A stretch of DNA of 51,875 bases from contig NW_026516413.1 in NCBI RefSeq assembly GCF_025602895.1, positions 1-51,875 of the forward strand, read 5' to 3'. A program made the position numbers and the translations under genes. This stretch comes from Polychytrium aggregatum. Its lineage: Eukaryota; Chytridiomycota; Chytridiomycetes; Polychytriales. The notes under the pieces are model-generated. The model was not told the DNA's origin. It saw nothing but the letters and a program-made list of their open reading frames with translations, and did not search any database. This document shows, one piece after another, positions 33,073 to 46,873 of the stretch; position 1 is the stretch's first letter, and every line of letters begins with the position of its first letter.

Positions 33073-35199
33073 TTAAAAGTCCAGGCCAGCAACCCAGTTC
33101 TTGTAGATCTTGCAAGCCTCCGCCAGTCCCTGGGTCTGGCGACTGTCGGCAATGACGTCGTCGCCATGAACCAGGAGGACGTTCATGTCCAGGTCGACAT
33201 TGGTGCCCGCAGAGTACTTGGGTCCGGCCTTGAGACCCTCCTGGTAGCCCTTGCGCTCGGACTCAAGCTTTTGCTCCAGAGGAACCTCAAGTTCGTGGAT
33301 CCAGGCATCACCAGATAGCGGCTTGCCTGTCAGCTTCTTGACGAGATCGAGGAACATCTCACTGTTTCCAGGAGCCCAATACACGTTCTTGAGATCCCTG
33401 CCAACGTTCGAGTTGTCGACGATGCCCTCGGCATAGGTGGACAGGAAGTGGGCGCGAGTTTGCTGCACGCTCATCTCGGCCAGCACGTAGCCGTGGTAGT
33501 AGGCAGCACTTTCGTCAGAGAGAATGTGGGGCACCGAGAGCAGAGGGCGGCCCGACAGTTCACCCTGGATCTCGCGCTCAACCTGGTCGGCGAGGGCAAT
33601 GACGTTGGCGGGGGTGACGTCCTCGGTGGGCAGCTCGTAAAGCTTGCGTTCAAAGAAGGGCACGGCAATCATGGCGCGGAGATCAAAGACCTTGTAGGCA
33701 TGGACGGCTTTGATGTCCTGCTCGATAACTTCCCACGGAATGACCTTGCCCTCACGGGAGAGAGCATAGCGGGCCATCCAGGTTGCATCGCTCACGAGCG
33801 AGTCCAGGAACATGGACTGATTCTCGGCATATGCGACGCTGGTGGGAGCGCGCTCCTGGGAGAACAGGGGGCTGGGCTGGGTAACGTTGGCAAAGTGGGC
33901 GGCGTGGCCGCCTTCGTGCATCAGGGTGACGAGAGCAGTGAGGCCCGAGCCGACGCTTTTGGGCGACGCCAAGCTGGTAAAGTTGGCCTGCGAGGGAATC
34001 CATCCATCCTTTTGGCTCTTCCAGGCAGGCTGCGGCCAGTGGCAGAAGCCGTTGCTGTACTTGCCGGGGCGATCGCAGAGATCCAGGCGCATCGTAGCGC
34101 CAGCATAGGAGATACCCAGGGCGGCAAACGAGCGGGTCCACACATCGACGGCACTTTCAAAGGGGAAATAGGGGTCCTTGAGCTTGGCAGTCTCGCCAGA
34201 GAGGTTGTAGCCCATGTTGTAGGGCAGGACGGCGGATGGGCCCTTGTTCTGAGCAAGGGTGTTCAGGGCTTTGGAAAGCAGAGGGCGAGAACGCTCCTCG
34301 AGCTGGTCGAGGATGCCAAAGAGAACCTTCTTGCTGAATCCCTCGGCCTGGGAGACCTTCATATCGTAAAAGTCTTCATAGCCCAAGGAGCGCGCCAGCT
34401 TGTTGCGGAGCTTGACGATCTCACAGAACTTTTCGGCGACAAAGGTGCCGATGCCGCGCATGGCTTCGTAGCAAGCACGACGGTCGACCTCCGAGTCCGA
34501 AGTGCGCATGACGTTTCGCAGCTGGACGCTCGATGCCTTGACGAACTTGCCGTCTTTGATGTAGCCGAGCTCCATGTTGTTGCGGGCCGTGGCCAGCTCG
34601 GCCTCGAGGACGCCGATCTGATCGCGAAGGGCGAGCGCCTCCGGATCTTCAATGATATAGCACAGGAACGTGCGCTCAAAGATCTTGAGGGTCTTTTCGT
34701 CTTCCTTGCTGAGATCCGCCAGCTTGAGGAACTCGCGGACCTTGTGAAGCATGTTTTTGTTTCCAAGGAACTCATCAAGCTCGCTCTTAGAGGTTGTGAG
34801 CTTCTCTGGTTCCCAAGCAGAGGCAGGAATATGGAGTCAGGAGACGATTGCACACTGGACGAACTGCATCGAAAAGCACTGGGAGACGGCTCAGTGCCCA
34901 CGGCAGGCCGTCGACTGTCAGAAGGTGAAACCTACCGGTGGAGTTGCCCTGGAGCTTCATCTTGGTCGCCCAAAAGTTGTCTGAGCACGATGCGCAGCGA
35001 CGACAGGGTTGTGATTGTGGCAATGAAAATAACGATGAGTCAGCGACTTACACCGTGCGGCTGCAGCGTCGTTTATGGGGAGGGGCCGCCAATCATGCAT
35101 TAATTAGCGACCGCTACCTTCGTATGCCTTGTGCTTGGACTCATATTCTCGGTTGAAGGCCTCGATAAAGGTCTTGACGTCGGTGATGGCGGTCAACAT
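33073..35199 (-). CDS. M3-family zinc metallopeptidase (oligoendopeptidase-like)
   Basis: Soluble thimet-fold oligopeptidase that would degrade short peptides. Exons, complement: 35199-35118, 34980-34936, 34805-33073 (619 residues). The zinc site is HEGGHAAHF, the HExxH core with the M3 Gly-His, and the third ligand Glu follows in AYAENQSMFLDS. The all-helical N-terminal half (LRDQIGVLEAELATARNN, KVSQAEGFSKKVLFGILDQLEERSRPLL) and the C-terminal YYHGYVLAEMSVQQTRAHF fit M3 structure. It looks closer to the bacterial oligoendopeptidase type (M3B) than to mitochondrial intermediate peptidase. No mitochondrial presequence is obvious. A TATATA on the minus strand (35332-35337) lies about 133 bp upstream of the ATG. 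Confidence 0.9.
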
Positions 35200-36335
35200 G
35201 GCTGAGCTTGTGAACAAGTGTCGAGTCCAGACGGGTGCAAAGAGAGGGCGGATACGCTGCGTGGCAATCCGGAACATCCAAGGCAATCCTGGAGGCGTAA
35301 AACGCAAAGAAGGCTCGGGGCGACGAGGCCGATATATACACGGCGCCGGCCGCGCTGATTGGCCGGGCCCGGGAGGCTGGCCGGGTCCGGCCTGTGGTCA
35401 CGCGCCCCGCGCCGCCGTCTTTCTCCGGCTGCCCCGAGAAAGCCTGTGGCCGAGACACATCTGCGCCAGCGGGGACGCCGATGCTGCGGGAGCGTCGGTG
35501 TCGGCGATGGATCCGCCAGCATGGCCATCCTGCATCGGCGGTGTCTTCGGCGCGATTGTCTGGCGGCCTCGATCGCCGTCCTGCCTCGCTCCCCGCCCTC
35601 TCGCCCCCCACCAGCCGCGATTCCACTCCGGTCCCGTGCTTGGGCATGTGTCACCCGGGTGGCTGTGCAGCAGCCTGCCCACCAATCGCCGTGCGTCTCC
35701 ACACGTGGCACACCTCCGTGCGCAGTGCAGTCCGCCACCAGCCCCCCGAGCGCCGCCTGCGCAGGGACTGCGGCCCGATCAGCAGCGACTCCCACGCCAA
35801 CGATCAAACCCGCGGCATGGGAGCGATGCCTGGGTATGGTCGCGCACCAACAGCTGGAGCAGGTCGAAAAGCCCCCAGTCAGCATTTCGATTCTGCTGGG
35901 CTGAAAGCAACGGTGCTCGCACATGGTGTGTACAGTCGGTCCAGAAAGAAACGGGACAGTCACTTTCTGGCTTCAGATGTCTGGAGCCCGCTGACTGACT
36001 GTAGGCCCCAGTGAGCAAGCCGTGAGATTGTTTCCCGTCCTGGTTGGCAATCGAGTGGCCAGCGCGCGATTGTATTGGGCAACAAAATATTTGATCAATC
36101 GTCATAATCACGGGTGTCCCGTTTTTTATTGGATTGACCAGTAATCAGACGAGATGGTGCTAACACCCTCTCGAACATGTTGTGTGCAAAGGCCTGCATC
36201 CAGTGATCGTGCGGGCATCGGCGGTGAAGAGGGACGAGTGTATATTCACCCCAAAAAAACGGTATGCAGCCAGGCATAAGGCAGGTTGACCCGCTTCATT
36301 TGGATGTGCGCCGAGCAGGATATGCTGCGAACTGC
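35200..36335. other. GC-rich intergenic region with a dispersed-repeat copy
   Basis: Long frames exist on both strands (35129-35998 plus; 35193-35963 minus), but they mirror each other, have high GC and no domain. They look like composition artefacts. A minus-sense dispersed-repeat copy covers about 35870-36135 and includes the complement of gattgccaaccaggac at 36037-36052. Confidence 0.55.
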
Positions 36336-38032
36336 TCACGGGGCAATCGTCTCGCCGGCAGTGACATACGGGACGGCCTCGATCTCGCCATCACCAGTCT
36401 GCCTTGGAGCCTGTGCGGCCTTATTGTCGTCATCGGACTCGGGCTGCGACTCATTCCGGCTCGACAGATGGCCTGTTGGGGGGGTCGAGGTTCGCTGTAC
36501 ACGAAGAGAGTGGCGCGAATGAAGCTGGGGCCGGCTCATCAGCTCGCGCAATCGCTCGATAGGACTTGGCTGTCCTCCAGTAAGACTCTCCATGATTGCC
36601 CGGAACTCTTCGTCAATTGATGCACGTAGAGCCGGGTCTAAGGCAATTTCTCTGGCAGCCAGCGGACCAAACATGCAATCAATGCTCATTGTTCTCCGCA
36701 GAAGCGCATCCCAATGGGCCCCTCCATGCCATGACCGTGGAGCGCCCAGCGAAGACTCTCACCCGTAGGAAGATTCGTTGGTGCTCTGCGCATCGGCTGA
36801 TATGTCACTTCTCCAAAACGAGCCGAGAGCAACCCGCATGGCGATGGATCGATGCAGGGCTGGGTTGCGTTACGACAAATCTCGGTCAGTGTCATCAGCC
36901 AGCATCGCGAGCCGGGATCGTGGGCCGGGATCACCAGAGCGGCTGCCCTTGCGTCGTTAGGTGTAATGCATATTCACATCCACTCTCATATTCATCCAGA
37001 GATGCATGACACCGAAACTATTCAGAGATACCGTCAATAGCTTTACCTGCACTCCGGACCAGCCTCACGGAATGATCATACCTTTATCTGGTGTTTCATA
37101 GTCTTCCCCAAGCTTGATCCAGTCGCCGTGGTGCAACTGTATCTTGGGGCTCTCGCGACCGTGAGGACTGATCCGAACACCATTCAAAAATGTTCCGCTG
37201 GAGCTGCCCGAATCTTGTAAAAAGACCTGGTGACCACGAAAGGCACCGATTATCAAATTACATTTTCGCATCCCTATCACTCCGATGGCGAGCTTGCTGC
37301 ACAACAACACATTCAAGTCGCACCTTCTGTTCCGGATGTGATATGATCAAGATTGCATGCTGGCGTGATACGACCTTCGAGGCAAACATCAGCACTGTGT
37401 CGCCCTCTCCTGTTATTTGAGCGTTCGGTAGGCGCCCAATTGGCACGGTTTTGATTTTGATATCGTTTCCAGACGCTGGAGATCGCTCGAATTCATCGAG
37501 GGATATGCTTCTCCTTCCAGACTGGCCCTCATACGTCCAGTAGAACGATACGGCCATGGGGTCAACTTCATCGGCCATCGAAGTTGGTCGCAGTGCTGTT
37601 CGAGACATCGGGTCGCAAGAGACCCTATCTGGTGTGAGGAATTCTCTCTATGGAGAGACTGTGTGGCCGACCTTGCGATCCACACGCGATCGAATGGATT
37701 GATGCCATGCATGGTGGGGAGTGTGCATCTACTGATGGATGCTCGGGGTGTTGGCTACTGATCTCACCGTCGTGCCCATCTCTACCTGGGCTTGCATCGT
37801 GGATATCAAGCATTGACTTGATCGAGCCTATGGACCGACTCGACCTTAGCGATTGTGTGTTGGAAATGAAACGCGAATCCGAGAGATGTTCGCTAGCAGA
37901 GCCGTGAGACGAGGCATCGGAGGGTGCACGGCGATGTGCAGGATTTGATGTGGTTGTAGCCGTTGCCGTTGCTGTTGCTGTTGCCGTTGCTAGCGCTGGG
38001 GCCGGGGTTGTGCCTGTAGCCGCAGGATTCAT
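36336..38032 (-). CDS. FHA-domain protein, Dma1-like phosphothreonine-binding module without RING
   Basis: Exons, complement: 38032-37768, 37643-37324, 37226-37082, 36859-36763, 36651-36336 (380 residues). A low-complexity N-terminus (Ala/Thr and Ser-rich) leads to an FHA domain at about residues 110-235. Its signatures are IGR in VPIGRLPNAQI, FASKVVSRQHAI, DSGSSSGTFLNGVRISPHG, HHGDWIKLGEDYE and a closing strand HRSIAMRVALG. The conserved Arg, Ser-Arg-x-His and Asn of phosphopeptide pockets are all there. The pattern is close to fungal Dma1/Dma2 FHA domains, but the C-terminal ~140 residues hold an acidic helix (DPALRASIDEEFRAIMESL) and no RING cysteines. Exon 2's acceptor is the least certain junction. 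The partner and role are unknown. Confidence 0.8.
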
Positions 38033-38700
38033 ATTTTCAAGAGCGACGCTCCAATGGAGGCAGACCCAAGGCCGTATCGTTTGGTTGGATGCTTGTGGCT
38101 GGAGTGACCTATGATCAAGTGCCCAGGGTTGGCCGCGCCATCAAATCGCAGGTGAATCAAGTGGGTCGACTCGTGAATCCTGGAGGATTTGATTGAGTCC
38201 GAGATCATCCGTGGTTCGACAAACAGCCCGTCTGGTGGAATATACGACAAGTGAACTATGGGAGCGAGATACTCCCTTGCCGTGTTCCCATGGTGACAGT
38301 GTCTACTAGTAGTTTCGGAAAGATGTCGGGAAACCATGGAGCAGTCCAGAGGGCGAGTGAATGCACCACACTCCCACATCGAGATATCAGTACCAGTCGA
38401 TCGTCATCACAGGAGATCGACCGAGTGTATTCAAGACCGTGCTTCCCAAACCAACCAAAACAAAGAGATTGCCAACCAGGACTAGAAACTATCGCACAGC
38501 CGCAAGCCCATCGCCGCCTACAGTCGGCCAGCGGGTTTCAGACATCTAATACCAGAAAGGGGCTGTCCCGCTGCATTATGGATCCACTGGACCAGCTCGA
38601 AGAGATTCAGACAATGTGTTCGATGATTTATCATGAAATTCATCTAAGTCATCCGAGCTCCTCAAGCTCCTGGCTGCTCAGAGTGGCCATTGTTTCTGTC
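38033..38700. other. Intergenic spacer with a dispersed-repeat copy
   Basis: The copy at about 38378-38570 is the best match to 13700-13870. A plus-strand open frame starting at 38578 (MDPLDQLEEIQ) runs antisense into RSPH9 and is not called. Confidence 0.6.
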
Positions 38701-40099
38701 TCATGGCAGCATGTAGCCAATATTGAGGTTCTTTTGTCCGCTGCCATAATAAAAGCTCCCCCACTTGCAGGGTCTTGGAGAGTGGAAAAACACATATCCG
38801 GGCCACAGAAGACTCCGGATAATGACAGAGGCACCCGATTTTTCCATGATCAGGGACCATATGCCTGCATGTCATGAATCGATCGTCAGTCACCATTAAT
38901 CGCCAGCGGTCTGCAACTGCTGGCGATCATTTAGATCGTACCTTTGGGCTCGTCTCGAGCGAGGCTATCAAAAATGTCGATGCTCTCGTCGAAAGAATTG
39001 GCTCGATCCATGATGGTCCTTGTGTTGATATCAAAGCCCTCACAGAAGTGAAAGTATTCGGTCAACTTGCCAAGACCATCTCTGGTGAGCCCTGCGTCCG
39101 AATGGGGTTATTGATGGTTTGTTGTGTCCAGTTGGTTCTATTTGACTGTCATTTTTATCCTGAGCCAATGCTCAGTGAGCCTACACGCTCGATCGTAACG
39201 GTATTGCTTGGACTGGCCTCACCTTGGAACGCCGGATTCAGAGACAACTTGTGCAAATGGTCGCGATAGTATGCTCCTCGCGGAACGATTTGAACTTGGT
39301 GGTTAATGAGCGCAATAACACCGGATAGACGCTTCAGTTCGGTGATACGCTTCTCCTCCTGGGTATGTCGCGGAGTCTGTTAGTCTATGCGGATTTGCCA
39401 TCATTTCCCCTCGGTCCGCTCCACAGCCTCCAATGACGGTACACTGCTCCATTGCTCGCCTACCACATACCACATGCGGCTCATCGTCTCCGGTGGACTC
39501 TTGCTCCTCGTTTTTGGCTGCATTGAAAAGCGTGTGTCTCTTGAGCCTCAGAATATGGGGAGTAGGGGGAGGGCTCGGTTCTAGATTTCGGACTGTGGTC
39601 GCGTCGGTTAGGGGAATATGTGTCTCCTACCTGTGATGTACTCATACGCGGGATCACCGTAAAAGCGTGACATTATGGTGTCGACGATTTTGATTTCCTC
39701 GACCGTCACTTCCGGAAGCTGCAGCCAGGTCACCAAATCGGTACTGGCGGTTGTTCAACGAGCAATCAAGGGGGTTGGCCATGAGTATTACGGATGCTCG
39801 CACCGCACGCTATGCAAAGAGCGGTTCACGGGGCAGCCACCCGAAAGACCACGCACGTAGGCCACGACAGCCACAAACCTGTAGAAAAATTTGCGCACAA
39901 AGTGGTCCTCGCCAGTTGCCTGGGCAATCATATAGTCTTTCTGCACTCCCAGGATTTTGCCCCACAGGCCAATTTCGTCAAGGCGCTCCTCGTTTTTCTT
40001 GAGCAGGAGCGAAGATCGAAGGGCTGCGCGCTCCTCGGTATTGAGAACAAATCCGGCGCTGCTGAAGGCAGCAATGTCGTCCAAAGAGAGGAATGCCAT
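38701..40099 (-). CDS. RSPH9: Radial spoke head protein 9 (RSPH9)
   Basis: Structural subunit of the radial spoke head in motile flagella. Exons, complement: 40099-39879, 39743-39631, 39517-39471, 39358-39223, 39079-38942, 38864-38701 (819 nt, 272 residues; human 276). Family segments in order: LDDIAAFSSAGFVLNTEERAALRSSL, WGKILGVQKDYMIAQ, TWLQLPEVTVEEI, RFYGDPAYEY, a short acidic exon (NEEQESTGDDEP), VQIVPRGAYY, YFHFCEGFD, IDIFDSLARDEPKGIWSL, SLLWPGYVFFHSPR and FYYGSGQKNLNIGYMLP. The 47-nt acidic exon is required to keep the reading frame between exons 2 and 4. It shares a 279-bp divergent promoter region with NUDT21. Confidence 0.95.
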
Positions 40100-40378
40100 G
40101 CCTGTGTGCTGCTGAGATGGTGGAGCTGATTCCAAGGCATCCCTCGGGCAGGTTGCTCCAGGCAGGCGCAAAGGCCGTTTCCCACAGCCCAGTCCAGTCC
40201 AGTCCAAGCCACACCACGCCGCCCCAATCAGCCGCGCTTGGGTGATCCGCCAGCGCCCGCCTCGACCACCAGATCAAATCCATCAAGATCCACGACAGCC
40301 AGCACAAGAACGCAGCTGCCCTTACTTGAGCCACGTCCCGATCCGATCCGCCTTCCCGAGCATTCAACGCTGCAGCTA
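40100..40378. promoter_or_regulatory. Bidirectional promoter region RSPH9-NUDT21
   Basis: 279 bp between divergent start codons. Contains a cagtc direct repeat (four copies, about 40188-40207) and a CCAAT element (ccccaatcag, about 40223). Confidence 0.5.
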
Positions 40379-41815
<1,437 letters not shown>

Positions 41816-42305
41816 CGGGCAGCTGGTGGGGCGATGCCCGGCACCTATCCACAGCTCACTGACGGCGATACCATCCGGCGAGGAGCGGCAAGGCCAGCGA
41901 CGATGCACGCAATGGCGAGGGGACTCTATGCTCGGGAGCCTATCAATGAAAGGCACTGTCGCCGTTCTGAAACCCAATAATAGCCTCTGGCACCCGCGGC
42001 CAGTCAATGTCCCTCGCAATAGTCCGCTCCGCAGCCTGGTGGCGACCCCGGTGGAATCGTGGGTTGGAGACCAGGGTGCAGGGCCAGCGAATGATTGGCC
42101 AGTTGCTGTGGCGTCCAGCCCAGCCATCGACAAGGACACCAAGAGCCAGCCCCCCTCGCAATCCTTCGGTCGGCTTGGCCCTGTCTTCCTCGCCAAACTC
42201 CATCGTCTTCGCCACCGTGGATGGCCTGGGTCGTGTCTGCTTCCGCAAGCCAACCACACCGTGCAGCCCCTCCCCGCCCATCGCAGAGTGCACATTTTTG
42301 CAACC
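41816..42305. other. Intergenic spacer upstream of the TLDc gene
   Basis: 490 bp between tandem genes. The frame is open here, but there is no recognisable domain and codon use is poor. Nothing else seen. Confidence 0.5.
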
Positions 42306-43715
42306 ATGTCTTTGAGCCCAGACGAGATCCAGCAGACCCCGCCAGCCTCGCCCCTGCTGACCAGCGAATCGGACAAGTCTCCCCAGGCTGCAACCCTCGA
42401 CGATTCGATATGCAACAATATCGCCAACTCACCTGCTGCAACGACATCAGTTCCGCCTTTGTTTTCGCCCTTCCTCTCGTCGGAGCCGATCGACATCGTC
42501 GGGGCCAAGTCGGGCTCATCCATCGACCGCTCCCACAGCGTGCGCTCCAGAAACTCTCTCGATGGCTTCCCAGGATCCATATCTAGCTTCTTTTGGGAGA
42601 TGGCCAAGGTAGCCGGTCGGGTGGCATTTTCTCCTGAATACGTAAGCACGCTGTTCTCCGAGAATCCGAAGCCCCCCGCGCTCCAAAAGAGTGTTTCGGC
42701 TCCAAGCCATCATCCGCGGGGTCCCCTCCAGCAGTTTGACCAGGAGTCAGAAACCATCTTCACTGATGACGGCCTTGTGCATTTGCAAGGTGGTTCAAGG
42801 ATGTCGTTGATCGACATCAAGCGCCCACCCGTGAGGCTGGAAGGTCGAAATTCCGATCTCGAAGGGATTCTGCTGCCTCCTGTCGTGGAAAAGGTAAAGC
42901 GACATCGCAGGCGGCCATTCGCGACCGTGCCCACGATCCCACCAGACGAAACGACACGGCAACTCACCGCCTCTGCAAGAAGACGTTCGTTGAAGCTGAG
43001 CCATAAGTGCAAATATTTACCGTTTGATTTGCACATTGTCCAGATTCGCCCACACTTGCCACCATTTTTGCGCGAGTCGTCAACGTGGATACTGAGCTAC
43101 AGTCTGGATCAACATGGCATCAGTTTGAACACTCTCTACAGGAGAAGTGAGGAAAATGGCCCGTCTCTTGTTGTTATCCGAGACGGAGACGGCGGGACGT
43201 TTGGTGCTTTTGCATCCGAGGCCCTGCACATCGAGCCAACGTACTTTGGAAACGGTGAATGGTTAGTCAGCGCATCCGAGCTTGTTCGCACGATGAGTCG
43301 AGTGTCTGGACGTCGAGTACCGATTTCAGCATCGCCAATATCTGATTTGAATCCTGCGCGTCTGATCTTGAACCGGGCAGCTTTCTGTGGAAGCTGAGTG
43401 ACGACGGGGATATCCAAGTATACCCGGCCACAGGAGCGAATGAGTATCTGATCTACGGCGAGCCTCATATGTTTGCTTTCGGTGGAGGGTAAGGACGTCA
43501 TGCCGAAATCAGAGCCGTCTATCAGCCACACACCGCACCACTGACAGTTGGCATTGAACGATCCCAACAACAGCCAAGGTCGATTTGGTCTCTGGATATC
43601 CGATGATCTTTACAACGGACACAGCGAACCTTGCGACACCTTCAAGAACGCTCAACTCTCAGCGAAATCCGAGTTTATTGTTGTCGCCATTGAGATTTGG
43701 TCATTCAAAATTTAG
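42306..43715 (+). CDS. OXR1: TLDc-domain oxidation resistance protein (OXR1 type)
   Basis: TLDc proteins protect against oxidative stress and bind or regulate the V-ATPase. Exons: 42306-43261, 43381-43488, 43574-43715 (401 residues). The N-terminal ~240 residues are Ser/Pro-rich and disordered. The TLDc domain starts IRPHLPPFLRESSTWILSYS and includes LDQHGISLNTLYRR, VVIRDGDGGTFGAFASE, YFGNGECFLWKL, GANEYLIYGEPHMFAFGGG, RFGLWISDDLYNGHSEPCDTF and the closing strand VVAIEIWSF. The order and length are standard. Short OXR1 forms lack LysM and GRAM domains, as here. The ATG at 42306 follows a weak context, and the frame is open upstream. An N-terminal extension is possible but would be of low complexity. 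Confidence 0.93.
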
Positions 43716-45834
43716 GCAGAACAGTGCGACACATCGCCATTCCGATGGGATAGCACCGGATTTTCAATTTTGGATTTGAAATCAACGTTATTTTTGTATG
43801 ATAGTTATCAAAGTTTATGACATAAATGGATTCTTTTTGGCAAGCATTGATTTGCGGGCTTCTAAAGCCGCAGTGCGTGGGTGTGTCTACTGTGCGGTCA
43901 TCGAAGGCAAGGCATCGGTATTTTATGAGGGCGTAAGCCATATAATGTCACATTTTGGGTGAATATCACAGCCAAGACGCAACGCATACATTCAACAAAC
44001 CAAACAGGAGCAGAAACAAATGAGATTGTGGCGAGAGAATCGGCTATCCTCATCGGCAGAGACACATGAAACTGCGAGCGGTTGCAGACCACCCAAACAA
44101 TGGTGTGGCTGTCGAGGCGGCGCTCAGGAAGTGAGCATCGGACCCTGACCAATGCGAACCCATTGCAATCGCGATCAGCAGTAAATGGAGAATGCTGAAA
44201 TGAGCGTGCATTTGTAGGAACATGGCATGAGCGTATAAAATGACATGATGAAGCGAATGGAAATCGACCAGAAAGGCCGATTTGGGAGTCGTCAGGGAGA
44301 ACCAAATGTTGGATACGAATCCTGGCGGATGTTGTACTGATGGCTATCTGAATAGGAAACGCTGTAATGAATTCAATGGGTGTACACTCTCCAGGGATTC
44401 CCTGCGAAACAAAAAAGGGCCGCTCTGACGAATGGGTCCATTCAGCACAGTATGTCGTAAGAAAGAAGGACACGGAAGCGAGTGTCAAATTCGAACAAAC
44501 GGTAGAGGCAACAGAGCAACGGAGGCAGGGTGACGGAAACAACTGAGAACAATGCAAGGAGACCTGGAGGAACTTGCTCGGGGAATGCCGGTTCATAACA
44601 TGCTGGACCGTACCAGCAAGGGTGGGGTCCATGAGAGATTCCTCATGCTGGGCAACCGAGTAACGTGACAGCAATGCTATTCATATTCATATTCAGAAGT
44701 AGGTCATGGCGGAGATGCTGCAGTCCGCCCAGAACGACTCGGAACACAGGGGGGGGGAAGACGAATCTTGTATTTCCAACGCCTTGTCCGTATGTTCTGG
44801 ATGCTATTGAATATACAATCGTTCCCATGTCAAGGTCGTCGACATCAGCGCATCGCCCACTCCAGCACACTTTGACCTTCCGGGTTTCCGTCAACTTGGC
44901 TCCTTTGATTTGAATCAAAGTAAAATGAATATATCAAGGACATCGAATATCAAACTAGTGTGAAGAAGGGATGGTAAACACAGGCTCGCATGTAATTTTG
45001 TGCGGTCAGTACATTGAATAAACCTAAATAGCGGTCGCAATCAAAATATGATTCATTGAATAAGGGTCTGGGAGAAGAATCGCGCCACCAAGCGCTCTCG
45101 GGGAAGAGCGATATTGTTGTGGGAACGCGGACAGGGAGCTCCGGGACTATGCGGAATGCTTCTCGATAACCGCTAACGGGGCCAGGGAGAACAGATATGC
45201 TGGTTCACTGAGTCAGAGATGTGAATGCAAGACATTTCCCGCCACAAAACAACTGGCGAGACGACAGCAACGTTCAACAACCAGTGTGTAATGGGAATGA
45301 GGATTGGACGGAGTGGGCGGACCGAGACGATCGGGAAATCACTGGTTTGTTGGGCGAAGAACGGTGTTGTCATCTGGCCGGTTTTATCCGGTGGGCGACA
45401 GCCAAATCGAGGTAGCGAGCGAGAACGGGTCGGCTTACCTGCGCAAATTGGCAATGGACAAGCCACCTCCAGGGCACTTCTGGATCTTTCCCGAGTCCTC
45501 GCACCAGGTGTAACGAGCGGGGAACTGGGACGATGGAGCGATGGGACGAGTGAACGACAGGACGACGGGACAACGGGAGAACGGTACAACGGGACAACGG
45601 GAGAACATGATGACGGATGACGGAACGCGGAAGCGAGGGCGACAGGACGACGAGACAACAGAGAATACTACGCCTGTATTGGGCAACAACGAGGGGGAGG
45701 TATACAGGAGAATCCTCTTGCCGAGCCTTTCGGGAGGGGAGGGACAGCAACAGGCCTCTATAAAGCCTGGAAAGAGGAGCACAGTTGTGCGCGCGCCGTT
45801 TGGGGCGGGTGTGCCCGACCACAGGTGACGACAC
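43716..45834. other. Gene-poor, AT-richer intergenic region
   Basis: Composition drops toward AT compared with the gene-rich part. A 258-codon minus-strand frame (43898-44674) shows no domain. Tandem gacaacgggagaac-like units occur at about 45550-45615. No gene or RNA recognised. Confidence 0.5.
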
Positions 45835-46254
45835 TGTTGGGCAGTCACACCAGGCACCCATGACACAGTGAGCGATTCTCGACTCGCGTACCTGATTCTA
45901 TCCTTTCAACTTTCCAGCGCTCATATCCGTTACAGTTATTGAATGTGTGACGGCTCGGCCCAGTCGCCACTGGTCACGGGGAACGGGTCGGGCTTGTGTG
46001 CGAGGAGGCTCCCCATAACTACCCCCACCGGGTCCTCCAAGGTTCCCACGATATATGAAGGGCGATGACCCTGCCGGGAGGGCCCAGCTTGACGAATCTT
46101 CTGTTCATCTCGCCTCAACGCCTGCGCTGTTGACCCACCTGTCTGAACGTACGACCGTTCCCACGGCGTTTGTTCCAGCGCGCCTGTGCCGACCTCGAAT
46201 GCCAGAGCCTGCCGCACGCCGTCTCGTTTCCCAGCTCGTGTCCCGTTCCTAACA
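45835..46254 (-). mobile_element. Candidate solo LTR, about 420 bp
   Basis: Read on the minus strand, the segment starts TGTTAGGAACGGG and ends GACTGCCCAACA. It therefore has TG...CA ends and a 7-bp terminal inverted repeat with one mismatch. No target-site duplication is visible (gacac left, gagtg right), and no second copy lies in the window. Confidence 0.35.
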
Positions 46255-46873
46255 GAGTGCTGGAGATCTATATGCGCGCCAAAATATCTCAAGCGCGACA
46301 AGATTGAGGAAATCAATTGAAATATCGATGTTGATAGAGGAGTCATCCATGCGATTGGGAGAGAAATGATAGCTTCCTGTTGGCGGAATAACCTCCAATT
46401 ACACCATAACACAACAATAATTGGGACCACGCTCATCTGGGTGACCTCTTCCATTGACCCTGGAATTGGGGCAAGCGTAAGTTTGAGAATTCATAGCAGG
46501 TGAGAAACCGTTGATACAGGTCGAAAACAGACAGTTTTGTCGCAGCGACAGATAATAAGAATAAAGTTGGTCAAGATTTGGATATGAAGACTGAATAATA
46601 GTAGAGAATTCAGACTACAAGATGGTTCCTGTGGAGATCGATCGAGAGGCACGAGCTGTAATAGTAATATAGACCTGCACAGGTTTGTCGCGACGATGCG
46701 TGGGAACACAGACTGAGCTGCCCGAAGTGAGATATGTTGAGTTGAAACTAGAGAAGTACACTGATGTCGTCCGGGATGACAAGTGCCATTGACAAGAGGT
46801 TTGTGAGCAGAAGAATAAGTTGTAAGATAATTGGATTGGAGTTGTGATAGAATAAACCCCACTCCTCTGGAAC
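46255..46873. other. AT-rich spacer between candidate LTRs
   Basis: Pyrimidine-rich on the minus strand; probably degraded transposon sequence, but no domain is readable. Confidence 0.4.

Noticed and set aside
35129..35998. 289-codon plus frame and 256-codon minus frame in the GC-rich spacer upstream of the M3 peptidase
   Set aside because: They overlap each other and the peptidase first exon, have no domain and reflect high GC content.
38251..38877. Plus-strand frame including MDPLDQLEEIQTMCSMIYHEI
   Set aside because: Antisense to the last RSPH9 exon and continuous with a dispersed repeat; no family match by eye.
43898..44674. 258-codon minus-strand frame
   Set aside because: No recognisable motif, odd Cys/Ser composition, no splice or promoter support.
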